NCBI GenBank assembly: GCA_937138675.1
Contig: CAKZPG010000082.1
Coordinates: forward strand, 1 to 45,613
Length of the DNA stretch: 45,613 nucleotides
From: an uncultured archaeon
GTDB lineage: Archaea; Halobacteriota; Halobacteria; Halobacteriales; Haloferacaceae
Reading direction: 5' to 3'
The notes below the pieces were generated by a model, which saw only the letters and a list, made by a program, of their open reading frames with translations, was not told the DNA's origin and did no database searches. Below are positions 17,885 through 26,084 of the stretch, in pieces. The first letter of the stretch is position 1, and each line of letters starts with the position of its first letter. The translations under genes were made by a program, and so were the position numbers.

Positions 17885-18274
17885 ATGCCTACGGTCGAAT
17901 ACCTGAACTACGAGGTGCTTGACGACCACGAGTGGTCGATCGAAGACGACGGCCTGTTCGAGAAGGCCGCAGACGCCGGTCTCAGCGACGAAGACTACGG
18001 AAGCCTTGACGTCAATCAAGGTGAGTACATTCTCGAAGCAGCGGAGGCACAGGGCTACGACTGGCCGTTCTCCTGCCGTGCCGGCGCCTGCGCGAACTGC
18101 GCCGCCATCGTAACGGAAGGTGACATTGAGATGGATATGCAGCAGATCCTCTCCGACGAGGAAGTCGACGAAAAGGACGTTCGCCTGACCTGTATCGGCT
18201 CGCCGACGGTCGACGAGGTACAGATCGTCTACAACGCGAAGCATCTCGACTACCTGCAGAACCGCGTCATCTAA
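17885..18274 (+). CDS. fer: Halophilic 2Fe-2S ferredoxin
   Basis: A plant-type [2Fe-2S] ferredoxin of haloarchaea, electron acceptor for 2-oxoacid:ferredoxin oxidoreductases. After Met removal the protein begins [11 protein letters not shown], the classic haloarchaeal ferredoxin N-terminus, which is why I place the start at the second of two consecutive ATGs (17882, 17885). Cluster ligands are seen in [15 protein letters not shown] (three cysteines) and LTCIGSP (the fourth). The acidic N-terminal insertion ([20 protein letters not shown]) is the haloadaptive domain described for this family. The 129-residue length is normal. Confidence 0.95.
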   Translation: MPTVEYLNYEVLDDHEWSIEDDGLFEKAADAGLSDEDYGSLDVNQGEYILEAAEAQGYDWPFSCRAGACANCAAIVTEGDIEMDMQQILSDEEVDEKDVRLTCIGSPTVDEVQIVYNAKHLDYLQNRVI

Positions 18275-18305
18275 CACAGCGTACAACGTGCGTTAAACAG
18301 ATGCG

Positions 18306-18360
18306 CCTTCTCCCGAGGCCACGCTCCTACCGTTCCTCGGGGAAAGGGTGGGCAATTACC
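18306..18360 (+). repeat. Inverted repeat after fer, element-like end
   Basis: CCTTCTCCCGAGG (18306-18318) and CCTCGGGGAAAGG (18335-18347) form a near-perfect 13-bp stem with a 16-nt loop, followed by GGGCAATTACC. The tail resembles GGCAATTTACC of the copy at 8571. It could act as the fer terminator or be one end of a short non-autonomous element whose other end is at 18455-18487. Confidence 0.5.
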
Positions 18361-18363
18361 CAT

Positions 18364-18400
18364 ATGTGCGTAGATTCGGTTTTTTAAATTATCTACACAT
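18364..18400. repeat. AT-rich imperfect palindrome
   Basis: ATGTGCGTAGAT (18364-18375) and ATCTACACAT (18391-18400) are inverted repeats, with a 2-nt insertion in the left arm, around TCGGTTTTTTAAATT. The AT-rich core is unusual in this GC-rich window. It may be an operator or promoter within the fer-hisI interval, or the core of a small element. Confidence 0.4.
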
Positions 18401-18454
18401 CGTGGGCGCATCTATTACGCGATGGTCGAATGGGAGTGTTCGGCTAACCCACGG

Positions 18455-18487
18455 GAAGCCTCAGAGCTTGCCCCCGAGGCAGTTCAC
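18455..18487 (+). repeat. IS200/IS605-type end palindrome, copy B
   Basis: GAAGCCTCAGAGCTTGCCCC then CGAGGCAGTTCAC: stem GCCTC.../...GAGGC around CTTGC, followed by AGTTCAC. This is the same hairpin-plus-TTYAC arrangement as the other copies. It lies 80 bp before hisI, with no transposase nearby. Confidence 0.6.
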
Positions 18488-18567
18488 GGCGATACCCTCT
18501 TTGGCCTGCTGCGGGCGGTTAACGGGGTGTGAAAAGACCTATCGGCGCGAGGAGCGACCAAGCAGGC

Positions 18568-18936
18568 ATGACGATCGACGCGGATCTCGACTTCGGGGAC
18601 GACGGCCTCGTCCCCGTGGTCGCACAGGACGTCGACACGGGCGAGGTGCTGATGCTTGCGTATGCCACCCGTGATGCGGTCGCGCGGACACGAGAGACGG
18701 GCCGTGCACACTACTACTCGCGCTCGCGGGACGAACTCTGGGAGAAAGGAGCGACGAGCGGGCACACGCAGTCGGTCCGGGAGGTGCGTGTCGACTGCGA
18801 TGGCGACGCCTTGCTCTATCGCGTCGACCAGACCGGCGGGGCCTGTCACACGGGCTACCGCTCCTGTTTCTACCGCACGCTCGACGGCGAGGAGGTGGGC
18901 GAACGGGCGTTCGATCCTGACGAGGTGTACGGGTGA
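18568..18936 (+). CDS. hisI: Phosphoribosyl-AMP cyclohydrolase
   Basis: Third step of histidine synthesis: a Zn-dependent enzyme that opens the adenine ring of PR-AMP. The 122 residues include [20 protein letters not shown], the [18 protein letters not shown] substrate loop, and the metal-binding [12 protein letters not shown] with [11 protein letters not shown] at the end. It is a stand-alone cyclohydrolase without the HisE domain. The start is ATG 18568, giving the family-typical [14 protein letters not shown]. Its stop overlaps the next gene by GTGA (18933-18936), so the two are translationally coupled. Confidence 0.95.
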   Translation: MTIDADLDFGDDGLVPVVAQDVDTGEVLMLAYATRDAVARTRETGRAHYYSRSRDELWEKGATSGHTQSVREVRVDCDGDALLYRVDQTGGACHTGYRSCFYRTLDGEEVGERAFDPDEVYG

Positions 18937-20075
18937 GCGAGTCCGAAGAGTTACCCGCCGACCTTGCCTCGCGGGCGCACAAGACTGTCGACCGAGTCGA
19001 ACGGCTGGCCGTCGAGGCAGAGCGGGCCCGCGAGGCCGTCGTCGACGCCGGCGAGGACCGCGCCGCGGCAGCCGCGGACGCCCATGACGAGGCGATCGCC
19101 CTCCTCGACAGGTACGAGGAGCACGCGACCGGCACCGGCGACTTCGAGGCGTACGTCGAGTTCCAGAACCGGTTCCTCGGCCTCGTGAAGGGACTGGACG
19201 ACGACTTGCCCGCCCGGTCGGCGTTCGAGACGGCGGCCGAAGCGATGGACCGCCGGCGCCTGCGCGAACGCGACTTCGACGAGGCCCGCGAGGCCCTGCG
19301 CGAGGCCGCGGAGTACCGCAGCCTCCTGAACCGACGCGAGGAGGCCGCGGAGCGCGAGCGGTCGGCGCGCCACGAGGCACGGGAACTGCGTGAGGCGGTC
19401 GCGGACCGGATCGCGGCGCTAGAACGCACCCTCAACCTCGGCGACGCCGACCTCTCGGCGCCGGTCGAGCGGATCGAGGAGCCGGTCCGAGCATACGACG
19501 AAGCCGCCCGCGAGGCGTTCGAGGACTTCTATCGCAATGCGAGGGCCCGCGACCTGTTCGCCCTGATCGAACGGACCCGGTCGTTCCCGCTGGTCTCGTT
19601 TCGCCAGCCCCCGCGTGACGTGCGCGAGTACGTCGAGGAGTACGAGGCCGGCGAGCACCCGGTGCCGGACCTCCTCGAGTACGCCGACTACTCGGCCTCG
19701 AAGCTCGACCACTACGTCTCGGACCCTGGGGCGCTCCGGGCGAAGGTCGCGACTCACCGGACCTATCTCGAACGACTCGACGCGGGGCCCCTAACGGTGG
19801 GCTGGCCGTCGCCAGAGGCCAGCCAGCTCCACTGGCTCGGTGAGGAGCTGGTCGCCGTCGTCGGGCGATTTGCTGACGAGGAGGTCGTCGCACGCGCCCG
19901 GACAGTCCGGGACCTGCCCCGCGAGACGGACTACGAGCGTCTTCGGCGGACGGCGGTCGCGCGCGCCGAACTAGACGAGCGAGAGCGAGGGCGCCTGCGG
20001 TCGGGCGCAGTCGAGTCGGACCTCGCGGCGCTTCGCGAGGCACACGAGCGGCTAGACGAGACACTCGAACGCTAG
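18933..20075 (+). CDS. Coiled-coil haloarchaeal conserved protein (DUF7118-like)
   Basis: A 380-residue, very acidic, almost wholly helical protein. Residues 1-170 contain long heptad-like E/R/A runs ([40 protein letters not shown]). A more globular middle part follows ([39 protein letters not shown]), then a helical tail. It resembles a haloarchaea-specific conserved family; the DUF number is from memory. It is coupled to hisI by the GTGA overlap, but nothing ties it to histidine synthesis biochemically. Function unknown. Confidence 0.8.
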   Translation: MSESEELPADLASRAHKTVDRVERLAVEAERAREAVVDAGEDRAAAAADAHDEAIALLDRYEEHATGTGDFEAYVEFQNRFLGLVKGLDDDLPARSAFETAAEAMDRRRLRERDFDEAREALREAAEYRSLLNRREEAAERERSARHEARELREAVADRIAALERTLNLGDADLSAPVERIEEPVRAYDEAAREAFEDFYRNARARDLFALIERTRSFPLVSFRQPPRDVREYVEEYEAGEHPVPDLLEYADYSASKLDHYVSDPGALRAKVATHRTYLERLDAGPLTVGWPSPEASQLHWLGEELVAVVGRFADEEVVARARTVRDLPRETDYERLRRTAVARAELDERERGRLRSGAVESDLAALREAHERLDETLER

Positions 20076-20088
20076 TCTATCGATAGAC
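20075..20088. repeat. Perfect 14-bp palindrome at gene end
   Basis: GTCTATCGATAGAC is a perfect inverted repeat starting on the last base of the upstream stop codon. It could be a transcription-end signal or a protein-binding site in the short gap before the palindrome at 20093. Confidence 0.4.
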
Positions 20089-20092
20089 CAAG

Positions 20093-20129
20093 GCGAGTGC
20101 CTCGGGGCTTGCCCCCAAAGGCAGTTTAC
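20093..20129 (+). repeat. IS200/IS605-type end palindrome, copy C
   Basis: CGAGTGCCTCGGGGCTTGCC then CCCAAAGGCAGTTTAC. The hairpin is followed by GTTTAC (20124-20129), which contains the glmM stop codon on the other strand (TAA, complement of 20126-20128). The CGAGTGCCTCGGGGCTTGCC portion matches copies at 8571 (minus) and 40619 (minus). Confidence 0.6.
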
Positions 20130-21463
20130 GGCCGGATCGCCCGGGCGGTATCGTCGGCAAGGGTCACTGCACGGTCGGGGTCTGTCGACTCGGCGTACAC
20201 CCGAACCACAGGTTCGGTGCCGGAGGGGCGGACCAGCACCCAGCCGTCGCCGAGTTCGAGACGGTAGCCGTCGGTGGTGTCGAGGTCGGCACCGCTGGCC
20301 TCGGCGTACGCCCGGGCCGCCGAGAGGATGCGCTCGCGTTCCTCGTCACCCTCGTACGTGAGGTTGCGCCGGACGGCGTGGTAGTCCCGATAGGGCGCGA
20401 CAACCTCGCTTGCGGGTCGCTCGGCGACGAGCGAGAGAAAGCGCGCGGCCGCAAGGGCGCCATCGCGCGCGAGACGGATCTCGGGGAAGAACACCCCTCC
20501 GTTCCCCTCGCCTGCGACCGGGACGCGGACGCCCTCGGTCTGGAGTTCGCGAACACGCGTGACGATATTCGTCGCGCCGATGGGCGTGAGTTCGAGACGG
20601 GCGCCGGCCGCCTCCACAACGTCGACAACCCGGCTGGAGACGTTCACCGCGCTCACGACGGCGTCGCCCTCTTCGACGGTTGCGGCACAGAGCGCTGCGA
20701 GACTCGACTCGCCCGGTATCGACTCGCCCGTCTCGTCGACGAACACCGCCCGGTCGGCGTCGCCGTCGTGGGCCACCCCAACGTCGGCGTCCGTCGCGCG
20801 CACGAGTCGCCGGAGGTCGCCAAGCTGTTCCGCGACGGGTTCCGGTTCACGGCCCGGAAAGTGGCCGTCGGGCTGACCGTTGACAGTGACGACGCGACAG
20901 CCGAGTTCCCGAAGGAATGACGGCGAGGTGAGCGCGCCCGCGCCGTGACCGGGGTCAAGCGCAACGGTGAGGTCGAGACTGTGGTCCACGGCGCCGTGGA
21001 GGTCAGCAACATAGTTCTGGTGCGCTCCGTCGAGTCGCTCGACGCTCCCCACCTCGTCCCACCGCGCCTCGTCGACGGGACGGTCGAAGACGTGGGCCTC
21101 AATGCGTTCAAGGGCGTCGACGGTGAGTTCGACCCCCTCATCGTCGACCAGCTTCACGCCGTTGTAGTCTGCCGGGTTGTGCGACGCGGTGACCACGACG
21201 GCAGGGACACCCTCGCGCGCACAATGGGCAGCGACGCCAGGTGTCGGGAGGACACCGAGACGGGCCACGTCAACGCCGACGCTCGCCAGTCCGCTCGCGG
21301 CCGCGTCGGCCAGCATCTCCCCCGAGGTCCGAGTGTCACGGCCGAGCGCGACCCGCTCTCCGTCCCAGACAGTCCCGGCCGCACGAGCGACCCGCAGGAC
21401 GAGCGAGGGCGTCATCGCCTCCCCGACTGTCCCCCGCGTGCCACTCGACCCGAACAGCTCCAT
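20126..21463 (-). CDS. glmM: Phosphoglucosamine mutase / phosphohexomutase
   Basis: It interconverts hexosamine 6- and 1-phosphates for UDP-GlcNAc or related sugar-nucleotide synthesis. The 445-residue protein starts MELFGSSGTRGTVGEAMTPS and has the phosphoserine loop VVTASHNPADYNG. The Mg loop is AHDGDADRAVFVD, the sugar-binding loop is GEGNGGVFFPEIR, and the phosphate loop is VRPSGTEPVVRVY near the C-terminus. All four active-site loops are intact. Substrate (GlcN versus Glc/Man phosphate) cannot be fixed from sequence. The start at 21463 is set by the family N-terminus, although the frame is open upstream. Its 3' end abuts an element-like palindrome. Confidence 0.92.
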   Translation of the reverse strand: MELFGSSGTRGTVGEAMTPSLVLRVARAAGTVWDGERVALGRDTRTSGEMLADAAASGLASVGVDVARLGVLPTPGVAAHCAREGVPAVVVTASHNPADYNGVKLVDDEGVELTVDALERIEAHVFDRPVDEARWDEVGSVERLDGAHQNYVADLHGAVDHSLDLTVALDPGHGAGALTSPSFLRELGCRVVTVNGQPDGHFPGREPEPVAEQLGDLRRLVRATDADVGVAHDGDADRAVFVDETGESIPGESSLAALCAATVEEGDAVVSAVNVSSRVVDVVEAAGARLELTPIGATNIVTRVRELQTEGVRVPVAGEGNGGVFFPEIRLARDGALAAARFLSLVAERPASEVVAPYRDYHAVRRNLTYEGDEERERILSAARAYAEASGADLDTTDGYRLELGDGWVLVRPSGTEPVVRVYAESTDPDRAVTLADDTARAIRP

Positions 21464-21656
21464 ACCATCTGGTTCCGGCCGAGGGCGAAAGTCGTTGTGG
21501 GACGACTGCGAGCCCCCGCTACGTCGCCGGTGACAGAGCGCGCCTACACAACCGCGCGGCGAGCGAAGCCAAACGAGCCGCGGGGAACCGGCTCGCGGGA
21601 CGGGGCAGTTGGGAGCCGACGAGAGCGCTTTTGTCCGGCCCGTGTCTCCCCCCGTC

Positions 21657-22373
21657 GTGTTCCAATCGTTCGAGGTCGTCCCCGCAGTCGACGTCGAGGA
21701 CGGCGAGACCGTACAGCTGGTGGGGGGCGAGCGCGGCACGGGCACGCGCTACGGCGACCCCGTCGCAGCCGCGGAACGCTGGGTCGACGAGGGTGCCCGT
21801 ACGCTCCACCTCGTCGACTTAGACGGCGCGTTTGAGGGCGAGCGACAGAACACCGAGGCGATCGCCGCCGTCGCGGAACGAGTAGATGTTGCCCTGCAGG
21901 TCGGTGGGGGGATCCGGACCAAGGACGACGCTCTGTCGCTGCTCAACGCGGGCGTCGACCGCGTCATCCTGGGTACCGCGGCGGTCGAGGAGCCGGACCT
22001 GGTCGAACGGATCGCCGATGCATACCCCGACGGGGTGCTGGTGAGCCTCGACGCGTCGGACGGTGAGGTGGTGGTGTCAGGCTGGACCGAGGGGACAGGG
22101 CTCGACCCCGCCGAGGCCGCGGCGCGGTACGAGGACCTTGGCGCGGCAGGCGTGCTGTTCACCGACGTCGACGTGGAGGGCCGGATGGGCGGGGTGCGGG
22201 CCGACCGGGTCCGCCGGGTCGTCGACGCGACCGAAAGTCCAGTTGTCGCGAGCGGTGGGGTGGCGACGCTTGACGACGTGCGGGCGCTCCGCGAGGCGGG
22301 GGCGGCCGCCGTCGTTGTCGGAACGGCGCTGTACGAGGGCGCGTTCACGTTAACCGAGGCGCTGGCAGCGTGA
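21657..22373 (+). CDS. hisA: ProFAR isomerase
   Basis: Fourth step of histidine synthesis, isomerisation of ProFAR to PRFAR on a TIM barrel. The 238 residues show [18 protein letters not shown] (N-terminal catalytic Asp), [11 protein letters not shown] and [12 protein letters not shown]. The second catalytic Asp lies in [12 protein letters not shown], and the phosphate loop is [20 protein letters not shown]. The start is a GTG at 21657, matching the family; upstream in-frame codons look non-coding. hisB begins 42 nt downstream, so a hisA-hisB operon is likely. Confidence 0.95.
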   Translation: MFQSFEVVPAVDVEDGETVQLVGGERGTGTRYGDPVAAAERWVDEGARTLHLVDLDGAFEGERQNTEAIAAVAERVDVALQVGGGIRTKDDALSLLNAGVDRVILGTAAVEEPDLVERIADAYPDGVLVSLDASDGEVVVSGWTEGTGLDPAEAAARYEDLGAAGVLFTDVDVEGRMGGVRADRVRRVVDATESPVVASGGVATLDDVRALREAGAAAVVVGTALYEGAFTLTEALAA

Positions 22374-22414
22374 AAAAGGCCAACACCCAAGCCGGCGGGC
22401 CGCGATTGCCCGGT

Positions 22415-23011
22415 ATGAGCGAGACTGGCGCCCGCGCCGCCGCCCGCACCCGCGAGACGGCGGAGACGAGTATCGAGGTGGCCCTCGACATCGACGGCGA
22501 CGGCGAGAGCCGCGTTGACACCGGGATCGGCTTTTTCGACCACATGCTCGACGCGTTCGCGAAACACGGGCTGTTCGACCTCACTGTCGACTGCGACGGC
22601 GACCTCGAGATCGACGACCACCACACAGTCGAGGACGTTGCGATAGTTCTCGGTGAGGCGTTCGACGAGGCGCTGGGTGAGAAACGCGGGATCGCCCGGT
22701 TTGCCGACCGGCGCGTGCCGCTGGACGAGGCGGTGGCGTCGGTCGTCCTCGACGTTTCCGGACGACCTCAGTTTAGCTTCGAGGGCGAGTTCTCTCAGGA
22801 GCGTATCGGGGGGTTCACCGCCGGAATGGCGCCGCATTTCGCGCGCTCGCTCGCCACAAATGCAGGGTTGACGCTCCACCTTGATGTCGAGGGTGAAAAC
22901 GCCCACCACGAGGTCGAGGCGGTATTCAAGAGCCTTGGGCGGGCCCTCGACGACGCGACCCGGATCGACGAGCGTCGGAGTGAAGCTCCGAGTACGAAAG
23001 GCGAGCTTTAG
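22415..23011 (+). CDS. hisB: Imidazoleglycerol-phosphate dehydratase
   Basis: Sixth step of histidine synthesis, a Mn-dependent dehydration. The 198 residues begin [18 protein letters not shown] and contain the duplicated metal motifs [28 protein letters not shown] and [18 protein letters not shown]. It is the monofunctional archaeal type without the phosphatase domain. The frame also has a GTG at 22370 overlapping the hisA stop, but the ATG at 22415 gives the usual N-terminus. It converges with the frameshifted gene at 23008-23341, with a 4-nt overlap of the ends. Confidence 0.95.
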   Translation: MSETGARAAARTRETAETSIEVALDIDGDGESRVDTGIGFFDHMLDAFAKHGLFDLTVDCDGDLEIDDHHTVEDVAIVLGEAFDEALGEKRGIARFADRRVPLDEAVASVVLDVSGRPQFSFEGEFSQERIGGFTAGMAPHFARSLATNAGLTLHLDVEGENAHHEVEAVFKSLGRALDDATRIDERRSEAPSTKGEL

Positions 23012-23341
23012 CTGCGTAGGTACTCCACGTTCTCGCCGAAGGCGTCATCAGAGTCTTGATGGACGGACGTGTCGCACGTGTCGCGCGCTACCGGTTCGAC
23101 AGGCGAGGGGGCGGCGTTCTCTTGGCGGCGGCACGCGAGCCACCGCAGTTCCACGAGCGCGGTCTCGAAGCGGTCCGACTGGCCCAGAGAGTGCTGGGGT
23201 ACCCGCTCCAGCGCCTCTGTCTTCGGCAACCAGTTGTCAGGGGAGATCGCCGAGGGTGGCGAGCGTCGCCGCCACACCCATCGGGAGATACCAGCCGTCG
23301 CAGCCGGCCCGATACACGCCGGTCAGACGTACGCCCGACAC
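23008..23341 (-). pseudogene. Haloarchaeal small protein gene with frameshift
   Basis: From GTG 23341 the minus strand reads VSGVRLTGVYRAGCDGWYLP then MGVAATLATLGDLP, reaches TGA, and continues one base shifted as DNWLPKTEALERVPQHSLGQ, SDRFETALVELRWLACRR and the coherent end [14 protein letters not shown]. The break is at CCCCTGAC (complement of 23236-23243); dropping the T restores DLPDNW. The restored protein would have about 110 residues, with conserved-looking W, C and H positions. I do not recognise the family. It faces the ACT-domain gene across a shared promoter region. Confidence 0.55.
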
Positions 23342-23363
23342 AAACAAACTAAGTCGTCACCGC

Positions 23364-23378
23364 ACGGTATAGCTAAAA
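23364..23378. promoter_or_regulatory. Shared promoter region of divergent genes
   Basis: GGTATAGCTAAAAG lies between the GTG starts at 23341 (minus) and 23383 (plus). TATA-like boxes can be read on both strands (TATAGC, and TTTTAGCTATA), but spacing to 23383 is short, so this assignment is tentative. Confidence 0.3.
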
Positions 23379-23382
23379 GTTA

Positions 23383-23883
23383 GTGTTTGACGAGATAATG
23401 GAGAAGTTCGCCGGCAGCCCGGGCCAACAGGCCGTCGTACGGCTCCTCTTGGAGCGCGGGTTCTCGGTCAACGACGAGGGGCGTGTCGTCTCGGGCGGGA
23501 TCGAGATACCCGACACCGGCATCGCCCGGGAGGCCGACGTCGACCGGCGGGTTGTCGACTCAACGACCGACGCGATCCTCAACGACGCCGACCTTCGTCG
23601 GATCTTCCGGAACATCTCCGCAATCCCGAGTTTGATGGACCTCGCGCCGGTGCTCGACCTGTCGGTGCTGACAGTCTGGGTGGAAGACGAGACCCGACAC
23701 GGTATCGTCGCGGAGATAACCGGCCTGCTCGCGGACCACGGGATAAGCATCCGGCAGGTGATAAGCGAAGACCCAGAGTTCGCAACAGATCCGAAGCTCT
23801 ACGTCGTCACCGACACGCGGCCGCCAGGCGACCTGCTCGTGGCGATACGGGACCTGCCGTACGTGCGGCAGGTGGAGTTCTGA
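23383..23883 (+). CDS. ACT-domain amino-acid-binding regulator
   Basis: A 166-residue protein. The N-terminal part (residues 1-35, MEKFAGSPGQQAVVRLLLER) is a short helix-turn-helix-like segment. The centre has GIEIPDTGIAREADVDRRVV, and residues about 95-166 form an ACT domain (LTVWVEDETRHGIVAEITGL, LLADHGISIRQVISEDPEF). This architecture is annotated in archaea as a regulator of amino-acid metabolism. The start is GTG 23383. Its neighbourhood, rich in His, Thr, Ser and Met biosynthesis genes, fits that role, but the ligand is unknown. Confidence 0.8.
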   Translation: MFDEIMEKFAGSPGQQAVVRLLLERGFSVNDEGRVVSGGIEIPDTGIAREADVDRRVVDSTTDAILNDADLRRIFRNISAIPSLMDLAPVLDLSVLTVWVEDETRHGIVAEITGLLADHGISIRQVISEDPEFATDPKLYVVTDTRPPGDLLVAIRDLPYVRQVEF

Positions 23884-23953
23884 GGCACGCAAACCGCGGC
23901 GCGCACGACGCGTCGACCACCACACTCAATTCCGACACTGGCCCATCTCGACC

Positions 23954-24574
23954 GTGAGCGACCCGGACGCCTTTCGCACCGTCGCCGGCCCTGTCGAGAC
24001 GACGTTCGAGATCCGCGGCTCGCGGTTCACCGGTTCTCTCGCGCCCGCCCGGAGCCGCGAGGACGCGGAGGCGTTCGTCGACCGCCGGCGCGCGGACCAC
24101 CCGGACGCAACCCACGTTGTGCCCGCGTACCGGGTGCCCGCGGACCCAAACGACGAGCGAGGACATCTCCGGGAGTACGCGAACGACGACGGCGAACCAG
24201 GCGGGAGCGCGGGCAAGCCGGCGCTAAATGTCTTAGAACAGCGCGAGGTCCGGAACGTCGTCCTCGCAGTGGTGCGCTACCACGGCGGTCAGAACCTCGG
24301 AGTGGGCGGACTGGCGCGAGCGTACGCCCGAAGCGCGAGCGAGGCGCTCGACGCGGCGGAGATAGTCGACCGGCAGCCGACGGAGCGCGTCGTGGCCACC
24401 GTCGGCTACGACGACTCGGGAACGGTTCGCGGCGTGTTGGAGAGTGTAGGCGCCGAGTTCGACGCCGACTACGCGGAGGTGGTGCGGTTCGACGTCCGGG
24501 TGCCGGTGTCGGACGCCGAATCGCTCAAAAACAGGCTGCGGAGCGCGACGAGCGGCCGGGTTCGACTGGCTTGA
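23954..24574 (+). CDS. IMPACT/YigZ family protein
   Basis: A 206-residue UPF0029 family protein. The conserved IMPACT signature is NDDGEPGGSAGKPALNVL, followed by NVVLAVVRYHGGQNLGVGGL, with the usual C-terminal ferredoxin-like extension (YDDSGTVRGVLESVGAEF). Family members bind ribosomes or nucleic acids and in eukaryotes regulate the GCN2 pathway; the archaeal role is not established. The start is GTG 23954, 70 nt after the ACT-domain gene on the same strand. Start and length are normal for the family. Confidence 0.88.
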   Translation: MSDPDAFRTVAGPVETTFEIRGSRFTGSLAPARSREDAEAFVDRRRADHPDATHVVPAYRVPADPNDERGHLREYANDDGEPGGSAGKPALNVLEQREVRNVVLAVVRYHGGQNLGVGGLARAYARSASEALDAAEIVDRQPTERVVATVGYDDSGTVRGVLESVGAEFDADYAEVVRFDVRVPVSDAESLKNRLRSATSGRVRLA

Positions 24575-24611
24575 CAGCCCTTCTGCGTCGAAGCGCGAGG
24601 AGTTCGCCGTC

Positions 24612-24650
24612 TGATTCCTTCCACGGCTACAGCCGTAGGCTCCTCCTTGT
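24612..24650. repeat. Hairpin resembling a TnpB-element terminus
   Basis: ACGGCT (24623-24628) pairs with AGCCGT (24631-24636) inside GATTCCTTCCACGGCTACAG CCGTAGGCTCCTCC. Similar hairpins occur near ends of haloarchaeal IS200/IS605 elements, from memory. In the 24575-24770 gap I see nothing else, apart from a purine-rich GAGAGACAGAGACAGAG run (24665-24681). Confidence 0.35.
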
Positions 24651-24770
24651 GTCTGTGTGAGTTCGGAGAGACAGAGACAGAGTGGGTCCGAGCGGACAGT
24701 CCGATGGAATATATCGGAGGAAGACAGCGATTCAGTCTGTCGATTCTCGATGCGAACCGGAGGGGTCGAC

Positions 24771-25448
24771 TCAGTTCGTATTGAACGAGCGGTCGCCCGC
24801 GTCGCCAAGGCCGGGGATGATGTAGCCGTCGTTGTCAAGATGACTGTCGACCGCGACAGTGAGTCGGCGGACCGCAGGGTGTGACGCCGTGAGGCGAGAT
24901 AGCCCCTCGGGAGCTGCGACGGCCGAGAGGACGATAATCCGGTCGGGCGACGCTCCAGCGGCAGTCACGTGGTCGAGGACCGCCCGGAGTGTCGACCCGG
25001 TCGCTAGCATCGGGTCGGCGACGACGACGGTGTCCTCGGGGTCGATATCGGGGAGTTTGACGTACTCGATCCCGACAGGGAACGAGCCGTCGGGCTCCAT
25101 CCCCGCCTCTTCATCGCGGCTAGCGCTGATCACGCCCTGTTTGGCGGCGGGAAAGGCAGAAAGCAGACCCTCGACGAGCGGCGTCGCCGCCCGAAGAACG
25201 TTGACGAGCACCACGTCATCGAGCCCGACGACCCGTACGCCGGTGGTCTCGGTCAGCGGCGTCTCGACCGGCACCTGTTCGGTCTCGAACAGCGTCGCGA
25301 CCAACTCCGCACCACAGATTCGCCCGAGTTCGACGAGATCTTCACGGAAGGCGACGGGGTCGGCGTCGACGTCGCGCAGCCGGGTGAGCGCCGCGCGCGC
25401 CAGCGGGTGGGTAACGACGTGGGCGTCGTCGCGGTTCTCAATTGGCAC
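24771..25448 (-). CDS. upp: Uracil phosphoribosyltransferase
   Basis: Pyrimidine salvage: uracil plus PRPP gives UMP. The 225-residue protein has the PRPP-binding loop [20 protein letters not shown], the flexible loop region [10 protein letters not shown], and the uracil-binding C-terminus [19 protein letters not shown]. These place it in the Upp family rather than the PyrR family. It begins 37 nt after the small membrane protein gene on the same strand and is probably cotranscribed with it. Together with pyrD at the start of the window it covers both de novo and salvage routes. Confidence 0.95.
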   Translation of the reverse strand: MPIENRDDAHVVTHPLARAALTRLRDVDADPVAFREDLVELGRICGAELVATLFETEQVPVETPLTETTGVRVVGLDDVVLVNVLRAATPLVEGLLSAFPAAKQGVISASRDEEAGMEPDGSFPVGIEYVKLPDIDPEDTVVVADPMLATGSTLRAVLDHVTAAGASPDRIIVLSAVAAPEGLSRLTASHPAVRRLTVAVDSHLDNDGYIIPGLGDAGDRSFNTN

Positions 25449-25485
25449 ACCGACAGGGGCGACGGGAAGGGTGAAAAAGCCCGCG

Positions 25486-25668
25486 TCAGCGCACGACCAC
25501 GAGGTAGGTGACGAGCGAGAGAACGAGCGCCAGCCCCACGACTCCCTGGAGCGTGAATGGGACGAGGTCGACGAAGGAGAGCCCCCAGACGACGAACGCC
25601 GCGAAGGCAGCCGAGAGTACGACGTTCATGACGAACAGCACGCGCGGGTCACCCGGGGAGTCAGACAC
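25486..25668 (-). CDS. Small two-helix membrane protein
   Basis: A 60-residue protein with a short polar N-terminus ([10 protein letters not shown]) and two hydrophobic helices, about 11-31 ([20 protein letters not shown]) and 38-58 ([20 protein letters not shown]), ending in a single arginine. It resembles a small conserved haloarchaeal membrane protein. It lies directly upstream of upp on the same strand, hinting at a role in or near uracil uptake, but no transport motif is present. Confidence 0.7.
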   Translation of the reverse strand: MSDSPGDPRVLFVMNVVLSAAFAAFVVWGLSFVDLVPFTLQGVVGLALVLSLVTYLVVVR

Positions 25669-25727
25669 ATCTGCGTTCTCGGTCGGGGGGGATTAGATTC
25701 TTCTTTCCGACCGAGAGACAAGAGTCT

Positions 25728-26060
25728 GTGTACCGCCCGTTCCACAACCGCGACGGCGACCCCGTGGAGCCGTGGCCATTCGTTGCCGTCTCCGGCACGG
25801 GTACGCTTCCCGTCCTCAGCTTTGGGCCGCTCTATCTTGGGGCGTTCGGCGTCCCCATCCGGCTCGCCGTCGGCGTCTCGATCGCCGTGAGTACCGGCAT
25901 CGTCGCCGTCGCCTACTACCGCCTCGTCCTGGCCTACCGCCCAGATGTCCAAGCCGCGCTCCCGGCGAGCGAGCGAGCGCCACGACTGTTTTGGATCACG
26001 CTCGTTCTCATCGGGGTCCTTGTCCTTCCGGCCCTGCCGCTCGTCGGACGGAGCCTTTAG
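25728..26060 (+). CDS. Small membrane protein of unknown function
   Basis: A 110-residue protein from GTG 25728, with two or three hydrophobic segments: about 19-60 (LPVLSFGPLYLGAFGVPIRL, GVSIAVSTGIVAVAYY) and 88-105 (FWITLVLIGVLVLPALPLVG). Third codon positions are strongly G/C, supporting coding. An AT-rich box, GATTAGATTCTT (25691-25702), lies about 26-36 nt upstream. It is divergent from the other small membrane gene and just upstream of a frameshifted SRPBCC gene. No family is recognised. Confidence 0.6.
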   Translation: MYRPFHNRDGDPVEPWPFVAVSGTGTLPVLSFGPLYLGAFGVPIRLAVGVSIAVSTGIVAVAYYRLVLAYRPDVQAALPASERAPRLFWITLVLIGVLVLPALPLVGRSL

Positions 26061-26084
26061 CACGGCCGGCGCGCACCGTCTGGC

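Noticed and set aside
24660-24685. GAGAGACAGAGACAGAG simple repeat as a regulatory array
   Set aside because: Too short and irregular; no second copy and no dyad symmetry.
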